Source: Lumbricus rubellus
Taxonomy: Eukaryota > Annelida > Clitellata > Crassiclitellata > Lumbricidae
Length of the DNA: 64,000 bases
Reading direction: 5' to 3'
Assembly (NCBI GenBank): GCA_945859605.1
Contig: OX243817.1
Location: 27,073,303 to 27,137,302, forward strand
The notes below the pieces were generated by a model that was given only the letters and a program-made list of their open reading frames with translations, did not search any database and had not been told where the DNA came from. Shown piece after piece: positions 54,220 to 64,000 of the stretch. Both the position numbers and the translations under genes were made by a program. Positions within the stretch are counted from its first letter, which is position 1; each line of letters begins with the position of its first letter.

Positions 54220-55107
54220 TCATTCGGATTAGTAAATAGTGCTTCGAGTTACAATAGACTAATCAGGAAAATTCTGCATGGAACAGAAAACCTTGAAAGT
54301 TATGTGGATGACATATTAGCCCACAATGAAGGATGGCAGGATCACTTGGAAACACTGGAGATATTTTTTGAAAGGGTTAGGGAAGCCAACCTAACATTGA
54401 AACCAAAGAAATGCTCATTAGGGTACGGAAAAATAGATTTCTTGGGTCACCCGTTGAATAATGATGACATCAGTCCAAAAGAAGAGTCTGTGGACAAGAT
54501 CATTGATATGCCTAGACCAAAGACGAAAAAACAAGTGAGGAGTTTCATCGGAGCAGTGAATTACTATAGAAAATTCATTCCACACTGTGCAGAAATAATG
54601 GCACCGCTAAGTGATTTGACAAAGAAGTTGTCACCTGGAAATGTCGAATGGAATGAGAAATTGGAAAACAGTTTTATGCAGTTGAAAGAAGAACTGGCAA
54701 AGGCACCAATTCTGAGATTACCGAACTTAGAGAAGGAGTTCATATTGCAGACGGATGCAAGTGGAAAAGGGATCGGATGCGTAATAATGCAGGAATATGA
54801 GGGGGTGAATCATCCCATAGCATATGCGAGCAGGAAGTTACTTGAGCGAGAGACGAGATATTCGGTGGAAGAAAGAGAATGCTTAGCCATAATGTGGGGC
54901 GTAAGTAGGTTCGACAGATATTTATGCGGCAAGCAGTTTGTGATTGAGACAGACCATTGCGGATTGCAGTATATGAAAGAGGGAAGAATGAAAAATGCAA
55001 GGGTTATGAGATGGAGTCTAGCCTTGCAAAATTATTCGTTTACTATTAGATACATCAAGGGGTCCAACAATGTAATTTCAGATTACTTGAGCAGGGGACT
55101 AGAGTGA
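54220..55107 (+). pseudogene. C-terminal reverse transcriptase plus RNase H (outer element)
   Basis: Homology to the inner polyprotein starts abruptly at SFGLVNSASSYNRLIRKILH and continues through YVDD, GKIDFLGH and RNase H (TDASGKGIGC, ETDHCGLQYM) to a stop equivalent to the family's end. The frame is intact, but the RT fingers and palm with the first catalytic aspartate are missing and there is no start context, so it cannot give an active RT. The first internal ATG is 54304. Confidence 0.88.
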
Positions 55108-55251
55108 TATATAGTGAACCTTTGATGAATGATAAGTTGTATATAAATAGGTGTAGAACAGTAATTTTGTTATGTTATGTAAGGTAAAGGAAGATAGTTT
55201 ATAGATTAGTTTGTTAAGTATGTGAGTAAGTTAAAGCCTGTGAACAGACTT

Positions 55252-55263
55252 TTGAAGGGGGGC
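55252..55263 (+). other. polypurine tract of outer element
   Basis: GAAGGGGGGC, 3 bp before the 3' LTR. Confidence 0.75.
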
Positions 55264-55266
55264 ATT

Positions 55267-56259
55267 TGTAGCGAATAAACGCTCCTTAACAAACGAATCA
55301 ATTAACTAATAACCTGTGTAATTATTAATACTAAGTAACAGTTAAGCTAGACAATTAATTGGCGTATTTAATAGATAATTAATAAATTGAATTGTGGCAT
55401 TAGCGAATATAACAGTAGAAATCACAAACACAAATGCGCTACAAAAATCAGTCAACGCTTGAGGAGGCACGAAAACAGCGTTTCGCGCAGCAGACGATCG
55501 TCAACACTGTGAGCAGCCGAAGAGTCACGTGGTCTGATTCGGGCATGAGATTCTGAAAAGAATGGCAGACATTTTGCGATTTGTCAACCAAAAAACGTTA
55601 ATTCAGAATGCGCCGATGACATTTATTTGAGTGTGAAAAACGGGACTTATTGTACGTTTATTCCACTGCTGATCTGTAAATCCTAGGGAACGTAGTACCT
55701 GGGTTAGATAGAAATGTTCGAAGTTTAAGTCGGACTGTAATAGCGAACAAAGTCAATTTTCGCTCGGCACCGATCTTGGGATCGAGAAGACATTGCGAGA
55801 ACCAGTTGCGATTGGGAGTTTCGAAGTAACGAGAAGAAGTGGTGATTCGACGACGAAGCAGAAGTGAAGAAGACGCGTGAGTAGCCAGTGCTCACAGAAG
55901 AACGAAGACGACGCGGTGGTGAAACGGCGACCGAGGGCAGCCAGGGAGAAGCGACCTTTCTTCCCGTCTTTCCTTCCAAACCAGTTTCCCTGTGTCAAGA
56001 ACAAGGACCTCATCATCTACTCAAGAAGGGAACTCTTGAGGAAGCTAAGCACCTTATAATATTTTAGTAGATAAATACGCCACAATAGGTAGTTAGGGTA
56101 TTGAATATTATTTACTGTTGAATGTTGATATTTATAATATACATCAAAAATGAAGTACAGCTTGTTCTTGTTGTAGGTCAATTCTAGTTAACATTCTTGA
56201 TCACCCATTACGAATCCCTGAATTTATAAAGCGTCTAGGGTAAGACCTGGTATGCGACA
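55267..56259 (+). repeat. 3' LTR of outer element (993 bp)
   Basis: Copy of 42012-43004; followed by TSD GTAAG at 56260-56264. Confidence 0.97.
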
Positions 56260-56264
56260 GTAAG

Positions 56265-59090
56265 TCCTTAGTAACCATTAATTTATTCTTCTGCAAATTT
56301 GCTGGTCAATGCATGGCTATATCCTGTATCGAATACATCAAACGGCATGAAAATCGAACTACTACTTTCAAAACTGTTATAGAAATACAATCTACTGCTG
56401 AATTGAATTAATGAAACTAATGCAAACAACGCATCTAACGCGCAGGCGGACAGATCGACGTTTCATTTTGACCGACCGACGATGTATGAGTCTTAAATAG
56501 CCTAACACAAACAAATAATTAACAAGGTCCTTCAAGGTAAGCTCGAATATGGTAGCCTACTATACCCCATTCTTGATTTGATTAAATTTATGCAAACATT
56601 GTGACTGATGATACATTTGTTCGCGATTTGTTGACTCGAGTAGGAGGCTTATTAGGCTAATGAGCCGCTAGTCAAAGAAATAAGGCTTTGATATCGAAGA
56701 GTGAAGGAACCTACGATATAGGCCTAATTGTTCGCGATTTGTTGACTCGACAAGCAGGCATGAATGGAATACGTTGGGTCCGATAAACAGAACTGACTTA
56801 AATACGAGACTCTTTCAAATCTTATAAAGAATTCTAATTATGTACTCACTTAGACAATAGACCACATGTTTCCTATCGTCGGCGGAATCTTTATCGCTTC
56901 GCTGAATAAGACCCGTGTTCATCGGACAGTCTTATGAATTCATTTTCTATGGTAACTCGACCCGGACCACCTTTGGACTACTCTTACGGACAACCCTTTT
57001 GACTTGACGCAGCGCTCGTGAATAAGCTGGTGCTCCACACTTGGCTTTCGAATGGCACTTTAGAAGCTTGGAGATAAGGCTACGATTACGATTAGGGCCT
57101 GCCTAGGCTATCACTATTTGAACAGTTTAACAGCTTCAAATTTTCACTTTCTATTAGGCTAATGTAAATTAAGCTTAGTGTGAATAATTTTCATACGAAT
57201 TCTTTCCGAAACAAACGCAAAAACAACGTTTCTCTCCGAAAGTAACTAAAGAAAATGAGCAACATCAACAAGTTGAGAGACCAAGAATTGCTAGCTCGCA
57301 TGCGCACGATCTAAGGTCAGTGTCGCGATATGTCTCGTAAGCCAATTAGACTCTAAGAAAACTGGGTCGGAGGCGTGGCTTGAATAATAATCATCCTTGT
57401 TGTCAGGCAAGCAATAATGAATGCTTAAAACTTTGACCAAAACCTGCTCATTTAAACGGGTGAAACAGCTTTTATGGACCATTCAGTACCATATTGAAGG
57501 GAAAATTTATTATGTGGTAGACACGACTACAAGAAATAGTCCATATGGCGTATAATAGCTCTGTCGTTCGTAGCAAATTTTAACTTTGAAAATAGCTCAT
57601 GGAGCGATTGATTCAAAGCAAATTTTGACACCCTATGCGGTAAAAGTCATTTTTTCAACACTAAGCATTTGAATTCAAAATTTTTAATTGCAGATATTGA
57701 AAGTAGACATATTTTTAAATAATAATACACCATAAAACCATTTTTCGTATTTTTGAGGGTTCTCGCCTTTACTCGCCTATATCTCTGTATCTGTGTAGCG
57801 ACATGCGACGGGAAATCATCCCGCCCGTCATAATTAATTTAATTATTATTTAGAGGGGCAAAACGCACCCCTGCTCTCTTCCCTGTGCAATGTTTTTTGC
57901 AGTTTGACTGTTCCGTGGTCTTTTACTTGTACCTATTTAGATAATCGCCAGCCATTTGTGTTTCGATGGTTTGGATTTGTTTTGCAATGCAATTTATTTT
58001 TCTGTGTTTTCTTGCAAGAGACTCTCTGCGTTGCACTGGCAGCACTGCCGCTGCCTCTTTTGCAGCATCAGTGCTGCCAAAATGCCAGGCACAGCCATTA
58101 ATACAAATATAGGTTTAAAGTATACCATATAGTGCATCGAACAACTGTGCACAATAAATTTGACTTTAATATATCAATTTTTAATGATAAAGGCAATGTA
58201 ACAGATAGCACCAAGCATTGCAAAACGCCCCTATGGCTCGCCTTGGCTTGGGGCAAAACGCCTCCTGCATTTGTAATTTTTGTAGGTCTATTCTTATTTA
58301 AAATCATTTTTTCTTATGTTAAAAACAATAGAGAGGCTTTCCGAAATACCATCGGAATCTAATAGAGCACTGCACCTCTTTGGCATCATTCTCATTGTTC
58401 TTTTCTAGGTCTCATGTGGTCAATAATATAGGTTTTCAGAATATAGGCCTACAAATGAGGCAGCAATAGGCCGTTTTGCCCGTGCCCCTGGCGAGAGCAA
58501 ACGCCCCTTTGAGGCACCTTGCACTTAATTATTTTTGCAATGTCATCGTTTTTTAAATTTGATCGAATACAATAGTACTTTATTTGGGACTTTTAGCGCT
58601 TTAGATCCAATAATAATTTTAAACATGAAATGCTATTAGGCTACTCGCGTTGTAAATTGACCTGAAAATCGTTAAAGGGGCGTAGGCCCTATAGTCTCCT
58701 TTCCCGTTTTTTAAAGTCTCTTTACCTTACCTTCCTCTATTCCTTCTCCAAATGCGAAATTAGTATGCCTTGCCCGCCACTTTATGTCACCCGCAAAGTA
58801 GAACAGTAGGCTATAATGTCATGCTCATATTTTTCCAAATGAACTTTATAATTTGGCCTTTCATAGAAACTCTTTTTCGAAGTATCAAGTTCAGATTATA
58901 TACAAGAAAATGGATGACCATTGACCACCTATATTATATTTTTTATAGGTCTAATTATGACACTAAACATATGTAGGCCTAAGTGAAGGACAGTCTGTAA
59001 GGTAGTGCGGCAAGTGAACACACTGTATATAGCCTATATTCCACATTGTGGAAACCTTTATCATCTTTGTCGCCATTGCGATGTTAACAA
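56265..59090. other. no gene recognised
   Basis: AT-rich DNA with TAGGCCTA-type palindromes and an imperfect inverted repeat GGCAGCACTG / CAGTGCTGCC near 58037-58079. Open frames are short and unlike any known family. GGGGCAAAACGCxCC words recur near 57855, 58225, 58251 and 58470. Confidence 0.5.
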
Positions 59091-61696
59091 TCAATCAATC
59101 AATCAATCAAATACCATTTATTAAGGCAACAACCGTTGCACATTGATCAAGACAAAACAAAACAAAACAGAATAATAGCATTAACATTAATGATTAACAT
59201 AACAGAAAGAATAAACAGCGTATCATAAGAATAAACAGTACATTATAAAGCAGAGGATCGCATACGGTTGAGCACTTAAAGGGGAACCTCAAAGGGACAA
59301 GTCCCGCTATCAGAGGAACCCCAGTATCAGTCGTTGGTGGAATGGCAGATCAGACATTGTAAACAGATTCAATACATAATATAGCTTAACTAATTATCTC
59401 AGTGCAAACATATGGGTACTGCTAGTCAGTTAAGAAAGAAAAAGAAAAACAAACTTGAGATTTCCAAACTGAAGTGATCATATTAGCAAACAAAGGTCAG
59501 AACAGCTGTGGCAAAAGGGAAACACTGTATGATACTCTGCAGGTCAGATCATGCACCAGAATAGGCCTGTATACTTTAAAAGAAAGATCTCAGGCTAATA
59601 CAGTTCAATGATCATTCTTCAGTTAGATATAACTTAAGAGCTCTCTTAAACCTGCTCAAAGTTGGAAGGGAGGTTATATCTAGTGGTAAGGAGTTCCATG
59701 TGATTGGGCCCTGGCATTTAATGGAAAATAGCTTCGGATTGATTCTAGCAAAATCAGGTCGGTAATCAGCTGCATGTCTAGTGTAATGTTGATGCACAGA
59801 GGACGCCAATTTAAAATAATTATTAAAACAAGGTGGTAACAAATTATTGTGGTACCGATACATAAAGAGGCCAATTTAGAGCCTATTGATGCCCAATATA
59901 GTTAATATACGGTTAATTTTGAAGGTGTCCTTGGTACTAAGTCTCCAATGTATATGGTAGACAGTTCTTATGGCCAATTTCTGAAGTACAACCAAGCATT
60001 GGAGAGTTTGAGAATAGTTAACACCCCAAGAGATATTACAGTATGAAAAATACGGATAGACAAGCGTATAATAGAGGTTAGTGAGGATATTCGAAGGCAA
60101 GTTATGGCGTATTCTTCGTAGTATACCTATGTTCTTAGCTACTTTTTTGGCAATCTGTGAAATATGTTCTTTCCAATTCAAATGAGAATCAATAATAGTG
60201 CCTAAAAACTTGGTTGAGGTCACCTGGTTAATGGATATACCATCAATGGCAATATGTAAATTATCCGGTGGGGGTGTTTTACGCATAGCATAGAAAACAA
60301 TATAGTTAGTTTTAGTCAGATTAAGGGACAGCTTGTTAGTTCTAAACCAGAGTGATATTAGTTGGAGTTCACTGTTAGACCTGCAAAATAGATCCGTGAT
60401 AGATTTATCGTTAAGGAAGGCATTAGTGTCATCAGCAAATAACACTAGTTTGAATAAAGAAGATATAGTAGACAAATCATTTACATAAAGCAAGAACAAA
60501 AGGGGACCAAGAATAGAACCCTGGGGAACACCACAGGTTATATTACTAGAATAGGAAGAAGAATCGTTAAAATTCACAAACTGAGTTCTATTCTTTATAA
60601 GATAATCAGAAAACCATTCATTGGCTACTCCTCTTATTCCATAACCTTTCAGTTTTTTAAGTAGAATACTGTGATCTACCGTATCAAAGGCTTTCGATAA
60701 ATCAAAAAAGATCCCAATGGAATAAGAATTATTATTCATAGCCTCCGATATGTTACTTTGAATATCCATAAGGGCCATAAAGGTAGAGTGATTCTTTTTA
60801 AATCCATATTGGTTAGGGGCAAGAAGATTATACTTGTCCAAAAATGCAAGAAGTCTGTTATACATTAGTCTTTCCATTATTTTAGAGAAGAAGGGGAGGA
60901 TAGAAATAGGTCTGTAATTGGTAATAAGGCTCTTGCTACCAGACTTAAAAATTGGTGTAATTTTGGCAGCCTTCAATTCCGCAGGTACTTGGCCATATAG
61001 AAAAGAGGAATTAAATATTGATGCTAAAGGTTCAACAATGGCACTCATGGACAATTTAGCGATAGAAGGACTAATTCCATCAGGTCCCGCCGACTGAGTT
61101 ATTCTCAGTTCCTGAACCACATGTATGATTTCCTCGTGGCTAACTGGGAGAATACCGAAGGAACAAGATGGAGGGGTAGGCATAAAACTATTAAATTCAA
61201 CGGTACTCTTTGGAATATTAGTAGCCAAAATAGAACCAATATTCGTGAAATATTTATTAAAAGCATCAGCAATTTCCTGATTATTACTGGTGTCTTGGCC
61301 ATCAATTTGGAATGTTGAGGGCGTTGGCAACTTGGAGCTAGAGTTTAGAATATGCTTTATAACAGCCCAGGTTTTATTAATATTATGATTGCACTGTAGA
61401 AATCGATCAGCATAGTATCTCCTTTCACATTCCAATCTTAAGGTTTTAAATAAATTACGATAGGAGGTAAATTTTTGCTTATTGGCTGCAGTGGGATTCT
61501 TCAAATATTTCTTATATAGCAGTGATTTCTTTTTACATGATTTAAGGAGAGCCTTGGTCATCCAGGGTTGTTTGGCTCTAATAGTGACATTAGGTACGCT
61601 ATTAGAAAGTGGGAATGATTTGTCGTAAAGTTTTACATAAATGTCTTGGAAGAGCGAGTAGGCAGACGCTGTATTCCCACTTAACAAAATTAGTAT
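59091..61696 (-). mobile_element. jockey/CR1-group LINE, 3' part, with TTGAT-type tail
   Basis: On the - strand: a linker region, reverse transcriptase, a C-terminal domain, about 500 bp of 3' UTR, then a tail of ATTG repeats at 59091-59109. The 5' end, with the endonuclease, runs into the assembly gap at 61697. Elements of the jockey/CR1 group have short microsatellite tails and this domain order; the exact clade is inference. Confidence 0.85.
59612..61696 (-). pseudogene. LINE ORF2 (reverse transcriptase), premature stop, 5' end in gap
   Basis: The frame enters from the gap. It has an RRYYADRFLQCNHNINKTW-like linker, RT motifs AGPDGISPSI, ITPIFKSGSKSLITNYRPIS, FFDLSKAFDTVDH, GVPQGSILGPLLFLLYVNDL and the catalytic FADD (60428-60439), then KFLGTIID. 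It is stopped by TAA at 59876-59878. The same frame continues after the stop with YRYHNNLLPPCF...GPITWNSLP...FKRALKLYL, the usual end of this family, to 59612. One point mutation or sequencing error therefore separates it from a full-length C-terminus. Confidence 0.88.
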
Positions 61697-61896
61697 NNNN
61701 NNNNNNNNNNNNNNNNNNNNNNNNNNNNNNNNNNNNNNNNNNNNNNNNNNNNNNNNNNNNNNNNNNNNNNNNNNNNNNNNNNNNNNNNNNNNNNNNNNNN
61801 NNNNNNNNNNNNNNNNNNNNNNNNNNNNNNNNNNNNNNNNNNNNNNNNNNNNNNNNNNNNNNNNNNNNNNNNNNNNNNNNNNNNNNNNNNNNNNNN
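61697..61896. other. assembly gap (200 N)
   Basis: Exactly 200 Ns; true size unknown. The predicted frame that crosses it and begins near 61993 is not reliable. Confidence 1.
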
Positions 61897-62059
61897 CCTG
61901 CCTTTGTATCCCTGTGTCTTCCTGTGTTTCTGTCTTTAAGAAGTTTAAGTCAACAAAAGCGATCAAAAGTATGAATAGAAGATAATGAAGCATAGTTTAC
62001 TGCAAAAAGATAGATGTGAATTCCAAATCTGGAGCTCTAAGGCTCTCATTATTGCCACA

Positions 62060-62110
62060 ACCGTCTGTCTGTCCGTCTGTCCATCCGTCTGTCCGTCTGT
62101 CCGTCTGATT
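62060..62110. repeat. (GTCTGTCC)n short tandem repeat
   Basis: CTGTCTGTCC / CCGTCTGTCC words repeated about five times. Confidence 0.85.
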
Positions 62111-62329
62111 GCCTGTTCCTGTCCATCCTGGCTGATCCACAATACACTCTAAACGCGAAGTATGTCATATGGTAAGCTTAAGCTTACTTCGGCTTGTCCA
62201 CTGGGTGGATAGTTTAAGCTATGCTTTTTGGTAACCTCCATAGGTTACTTCCAAGGTAAGCTTTCTACCTTACTACAACTGGTAACCTCAACATGTTACC
62301 TCGGAAGTAACTTGTCTAGGTTTCCACAT

Positions 62330-63110
62330 GGTAAGCCCAGGTTACCTGGAAAGTAAGATGTCTAGCTTTCTATATGGCTAGCCCAGGTTGCCTGGAAAGT
62401 AAGTTGTCTAGCTTTCTATATGGCTAGCCCAGGTTGCCTGGAAGGTAAGTTGTCTAGCTTTCTATATGGCTAGCCCAGGTTACCTGGAAAGTAAGATGTC
62501 TAGCTTTCTATATGGCTAGCCCAGGTTACCTGGAAAGTAAGATGTCTAGCTTTCTATATGGCTAGCCCAGGTTGCCTGGAAAGTAAGTTGTCTAGCTTTC
62601 TATATGGCTAGCCCAGGTTGCCTGGAAGGTAAGTTGTCTAGCTTTCTATATGGCTAGCCCAGGTTGCCTGGAAGGTAAGTTGTCTAGCTTTCTATATGGC
62701 TAGCCCAGGTTACCTGGAAAGTAAGATGTCTAGCTTTCTATATGGCTAGCCCAGGTTACCTGGAAAGTAAGATGTCTAGCTTTCTATATGGCTAGCCCAG
62801 GTTGCCTGGAAAGTAAGATGTCTAGCTTTCTATATGGCTAGCCCAGGTTGCCTGGAAAGTAAGTTGTCTATCTTTCTATATGGCTAGCCCAGGTTGCCTG
62901 GAAAGTAAGTTGTCTAGCTTTCTATATGGCTAGCCCATGTTGCCTGGAAGGTAAGTTGTCTAGCTTTCTATATGGCTAGCCCAGGTTGCCTAGAAAGTAA
63001 GTTGTCTAGCTTTCTATATGGCTAGCCCAGGTTGCCTGGAAAGTAAGTTGTTTAGCTTTCTATATGGCTAGCCCAGGTTGCCTGGAAAGTAAGATGTCTA
63101 GCTTTCTAAA
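62330..63110. repeat. 46-bp satellite array, about 17 copies
   Basis: Unit includes TAGCCCAGGTTGCCTGGAAA, GTAAGTTGTCTAGCTTTCTA and TATGGC. Units are highly uniform in the centre and decay on both sides (to about 62220 and 63320). The main variation is TTGCC/TTACC, GGAAAG/GGAAGG and GTTGTC/GATGTC, in blocks that suggest higher-order duplication. Confidence 0.95.
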
Positions 63111-63319
63111 TTGCAAGATGAGGTTACTTGGAAAATAAGATGACTAGTTTTATACATGACAAGCTCAGGTTGCTATAAAGTATATTGTCTATCATTCTAC
63201 ATTGCAACTTCAGGTTACTTGGAGAGTCCTTTGTTTTGGTTTCTGCATGGCAAGGTCACATAGTTTGACAAAGAAGTCGTCTAGGTTTCAACACGTCAAG
63301 GTCAGGTTACTTGAATAGT

Positions 63320-64000
63320 AATCAGTATAAGTAATTATTTGCAAGTTAGCCTACATCTAGAGAAATGTCTTCTGCCATTTAGGTTACAAACATCACTTTA
63401 ATAGAATTCTATAGATGGCACGTGTACATTTACTACAGCGACATTTGTTAGGGAAATACCAAAAACACTACAATTCTACAACATGAAAATTTCGTAAAAA
63501 TTTTTCGAAATTACTCTATGAGAACTAAGTAGCAAATACACACTGGTAGCTTTTTTGCTAAATATTAACTGTTCAGTGTTCATTGTACCTGCAAAAAGGT
63601 AATTACAAGGTTAGAAAAGTCATACATCAATTAATCACTAATAGTTTAAACAAAAACAAGTTAAGAAGAAGTGTCATTGCTCAAAAGTGTTCTCTGCATT
63701 ATGCCAGCCACATCACCTCCATGTGAGACATTAGAAAGCGCCACATTACTCAACAGTACTTGGCAGTTTACTTTCTTAATGTAACTGACCATTTGCAAGC
63801 AGATATTAAAAAGAAACACTATTGAAGGTTAAACATCAAACAATGTAGGCCTACAGGATAGGCCAACAAGTACCCTTGATTTTTTACCCATATCTTGCCC
63901 AAAAGTAATTATTTGTAAATCAGCTTTTACAGGCTTAAATACAATTCACATATAGGCACCATTATTCAACTGATTTATTTGACCAAAATATATCTAACAA
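63320..64000. other. nothing recognised
   Basis: AT-rich sequence without exon-like frames or element ends. Confidence 0.5.

Larger units (their letters stand above)
42012..56259 (+). mobile_element. defective Gmr1-like LTR retrotransposon (outer), 14.2 kb including nested element
   Basis: Flanked by LTRs of equal length (993 bp, 42012-43004 and 55267-56259), which start TGTAGCGAATAAACG and end GGTATGCGACA, with TSD GTAAG at 42007-42011 and 56260-56264. Internal order on the + strand: primer-binding site, gag (split by a nested element at 43629-51004), protease, a novel N/R/W-rich region, a non-coding stretch, then the end of reverse transcriptase with RNase H, and a polypurine tract. Integrase and the first part of RT are missing. 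I noticed one difference between the LTRs (G at 42967, A at 56222), so the insertion is young and was probably mobilised in trans. Confidence 0.95.

Noticed and set aside
61609..61993. Frames crossing the N gap
   Set aside because: Translation through Ns is meaningless; the parts on the two sides need not be linked.
62330..63110. CRISPR-like array
   Set aside because: Units are contiguous without unique spacers; this is a eukaryotic satellite.

Overview
The window is nuclear DNA of an animal from a draft assembly (200 Ns at 61697-61896). It holds one complete host gene, buried in transposable elements. The gene is a plasma-membrane-type Ca2+-ATPase (PMCA) on the + strand with 20 coding exons (8442-38969). 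All splice sites are GT-AG, all phases agree, and the assembled frame is 1081 codons plus a stop. An invertebrate deuterostome (echinoderm- or hemichordate-like) is my best guess. The reasons are LTR elements with integrase before reverse transcriptase (a gypsy group described from deuterostomes), R4/Dong-like and jockey/CR1-like LINEs, tRNA-derived SINEs, and a very frequent short palindrome, TAGGCCTA. The species cannot be named from sequence alone.

Layout. 1-8291: no gene recognised; tandem repeats and hAT-type MITEs, one nested in another. 8292-38969: the PMCA gene. Its introns carry at least a dozen hAT-type elements with readable 8-bp target-site duplications (TSDs), a 1.8-kb TA-flanked element with 107-bp inverted repeats that holds two successive hAT insertions, tRNA-derived SINEs, 3' ends of an R4/Dong-like LINE lying among (AAT)n tracts, a 3.8-kb hAT composite containing a pogo-like element and a foldback-like pair of arrays, and long (ATC/GAT)n microsatellites. 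39190-42006: no gene recognised. 42012-56259: a young LTR retrotransposon (993-bp LTRs, TSD GTAAG) that lacks integrase and most of reverse transcriptase. Its gag is split by a second, apparently intact Gmr1-like retrotransposon on the - strand (43629-51004, 1006-bp LTRs, TSD GGCCG, one 1625-codon gag-PR-INT-RT-RNaseH frame). 56265-59090: no gene recognised. 59091-61696: a jockey/CR1-group LINE on the - strand with a premature stop. 62330-63110: a 46-bp satellite array. 63320-64000: nothing recognised.

How it works together. The only host function visible is Ca2+ extrusion. The predicted pump keeps the phosphorylation, nucleotide-binding and Ca2+-site motifs but ends 58 residues after the last intron, with no recognisable calmodulin-binding autoinhibitory tail, and its first regulatory loop is very short. 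The rest records layered transposition. Several insertions can be ordered because one element's TSD is cut by the next, and the defective 14-kb LTR element looks like one mobilised in trans by related autonomous copies.
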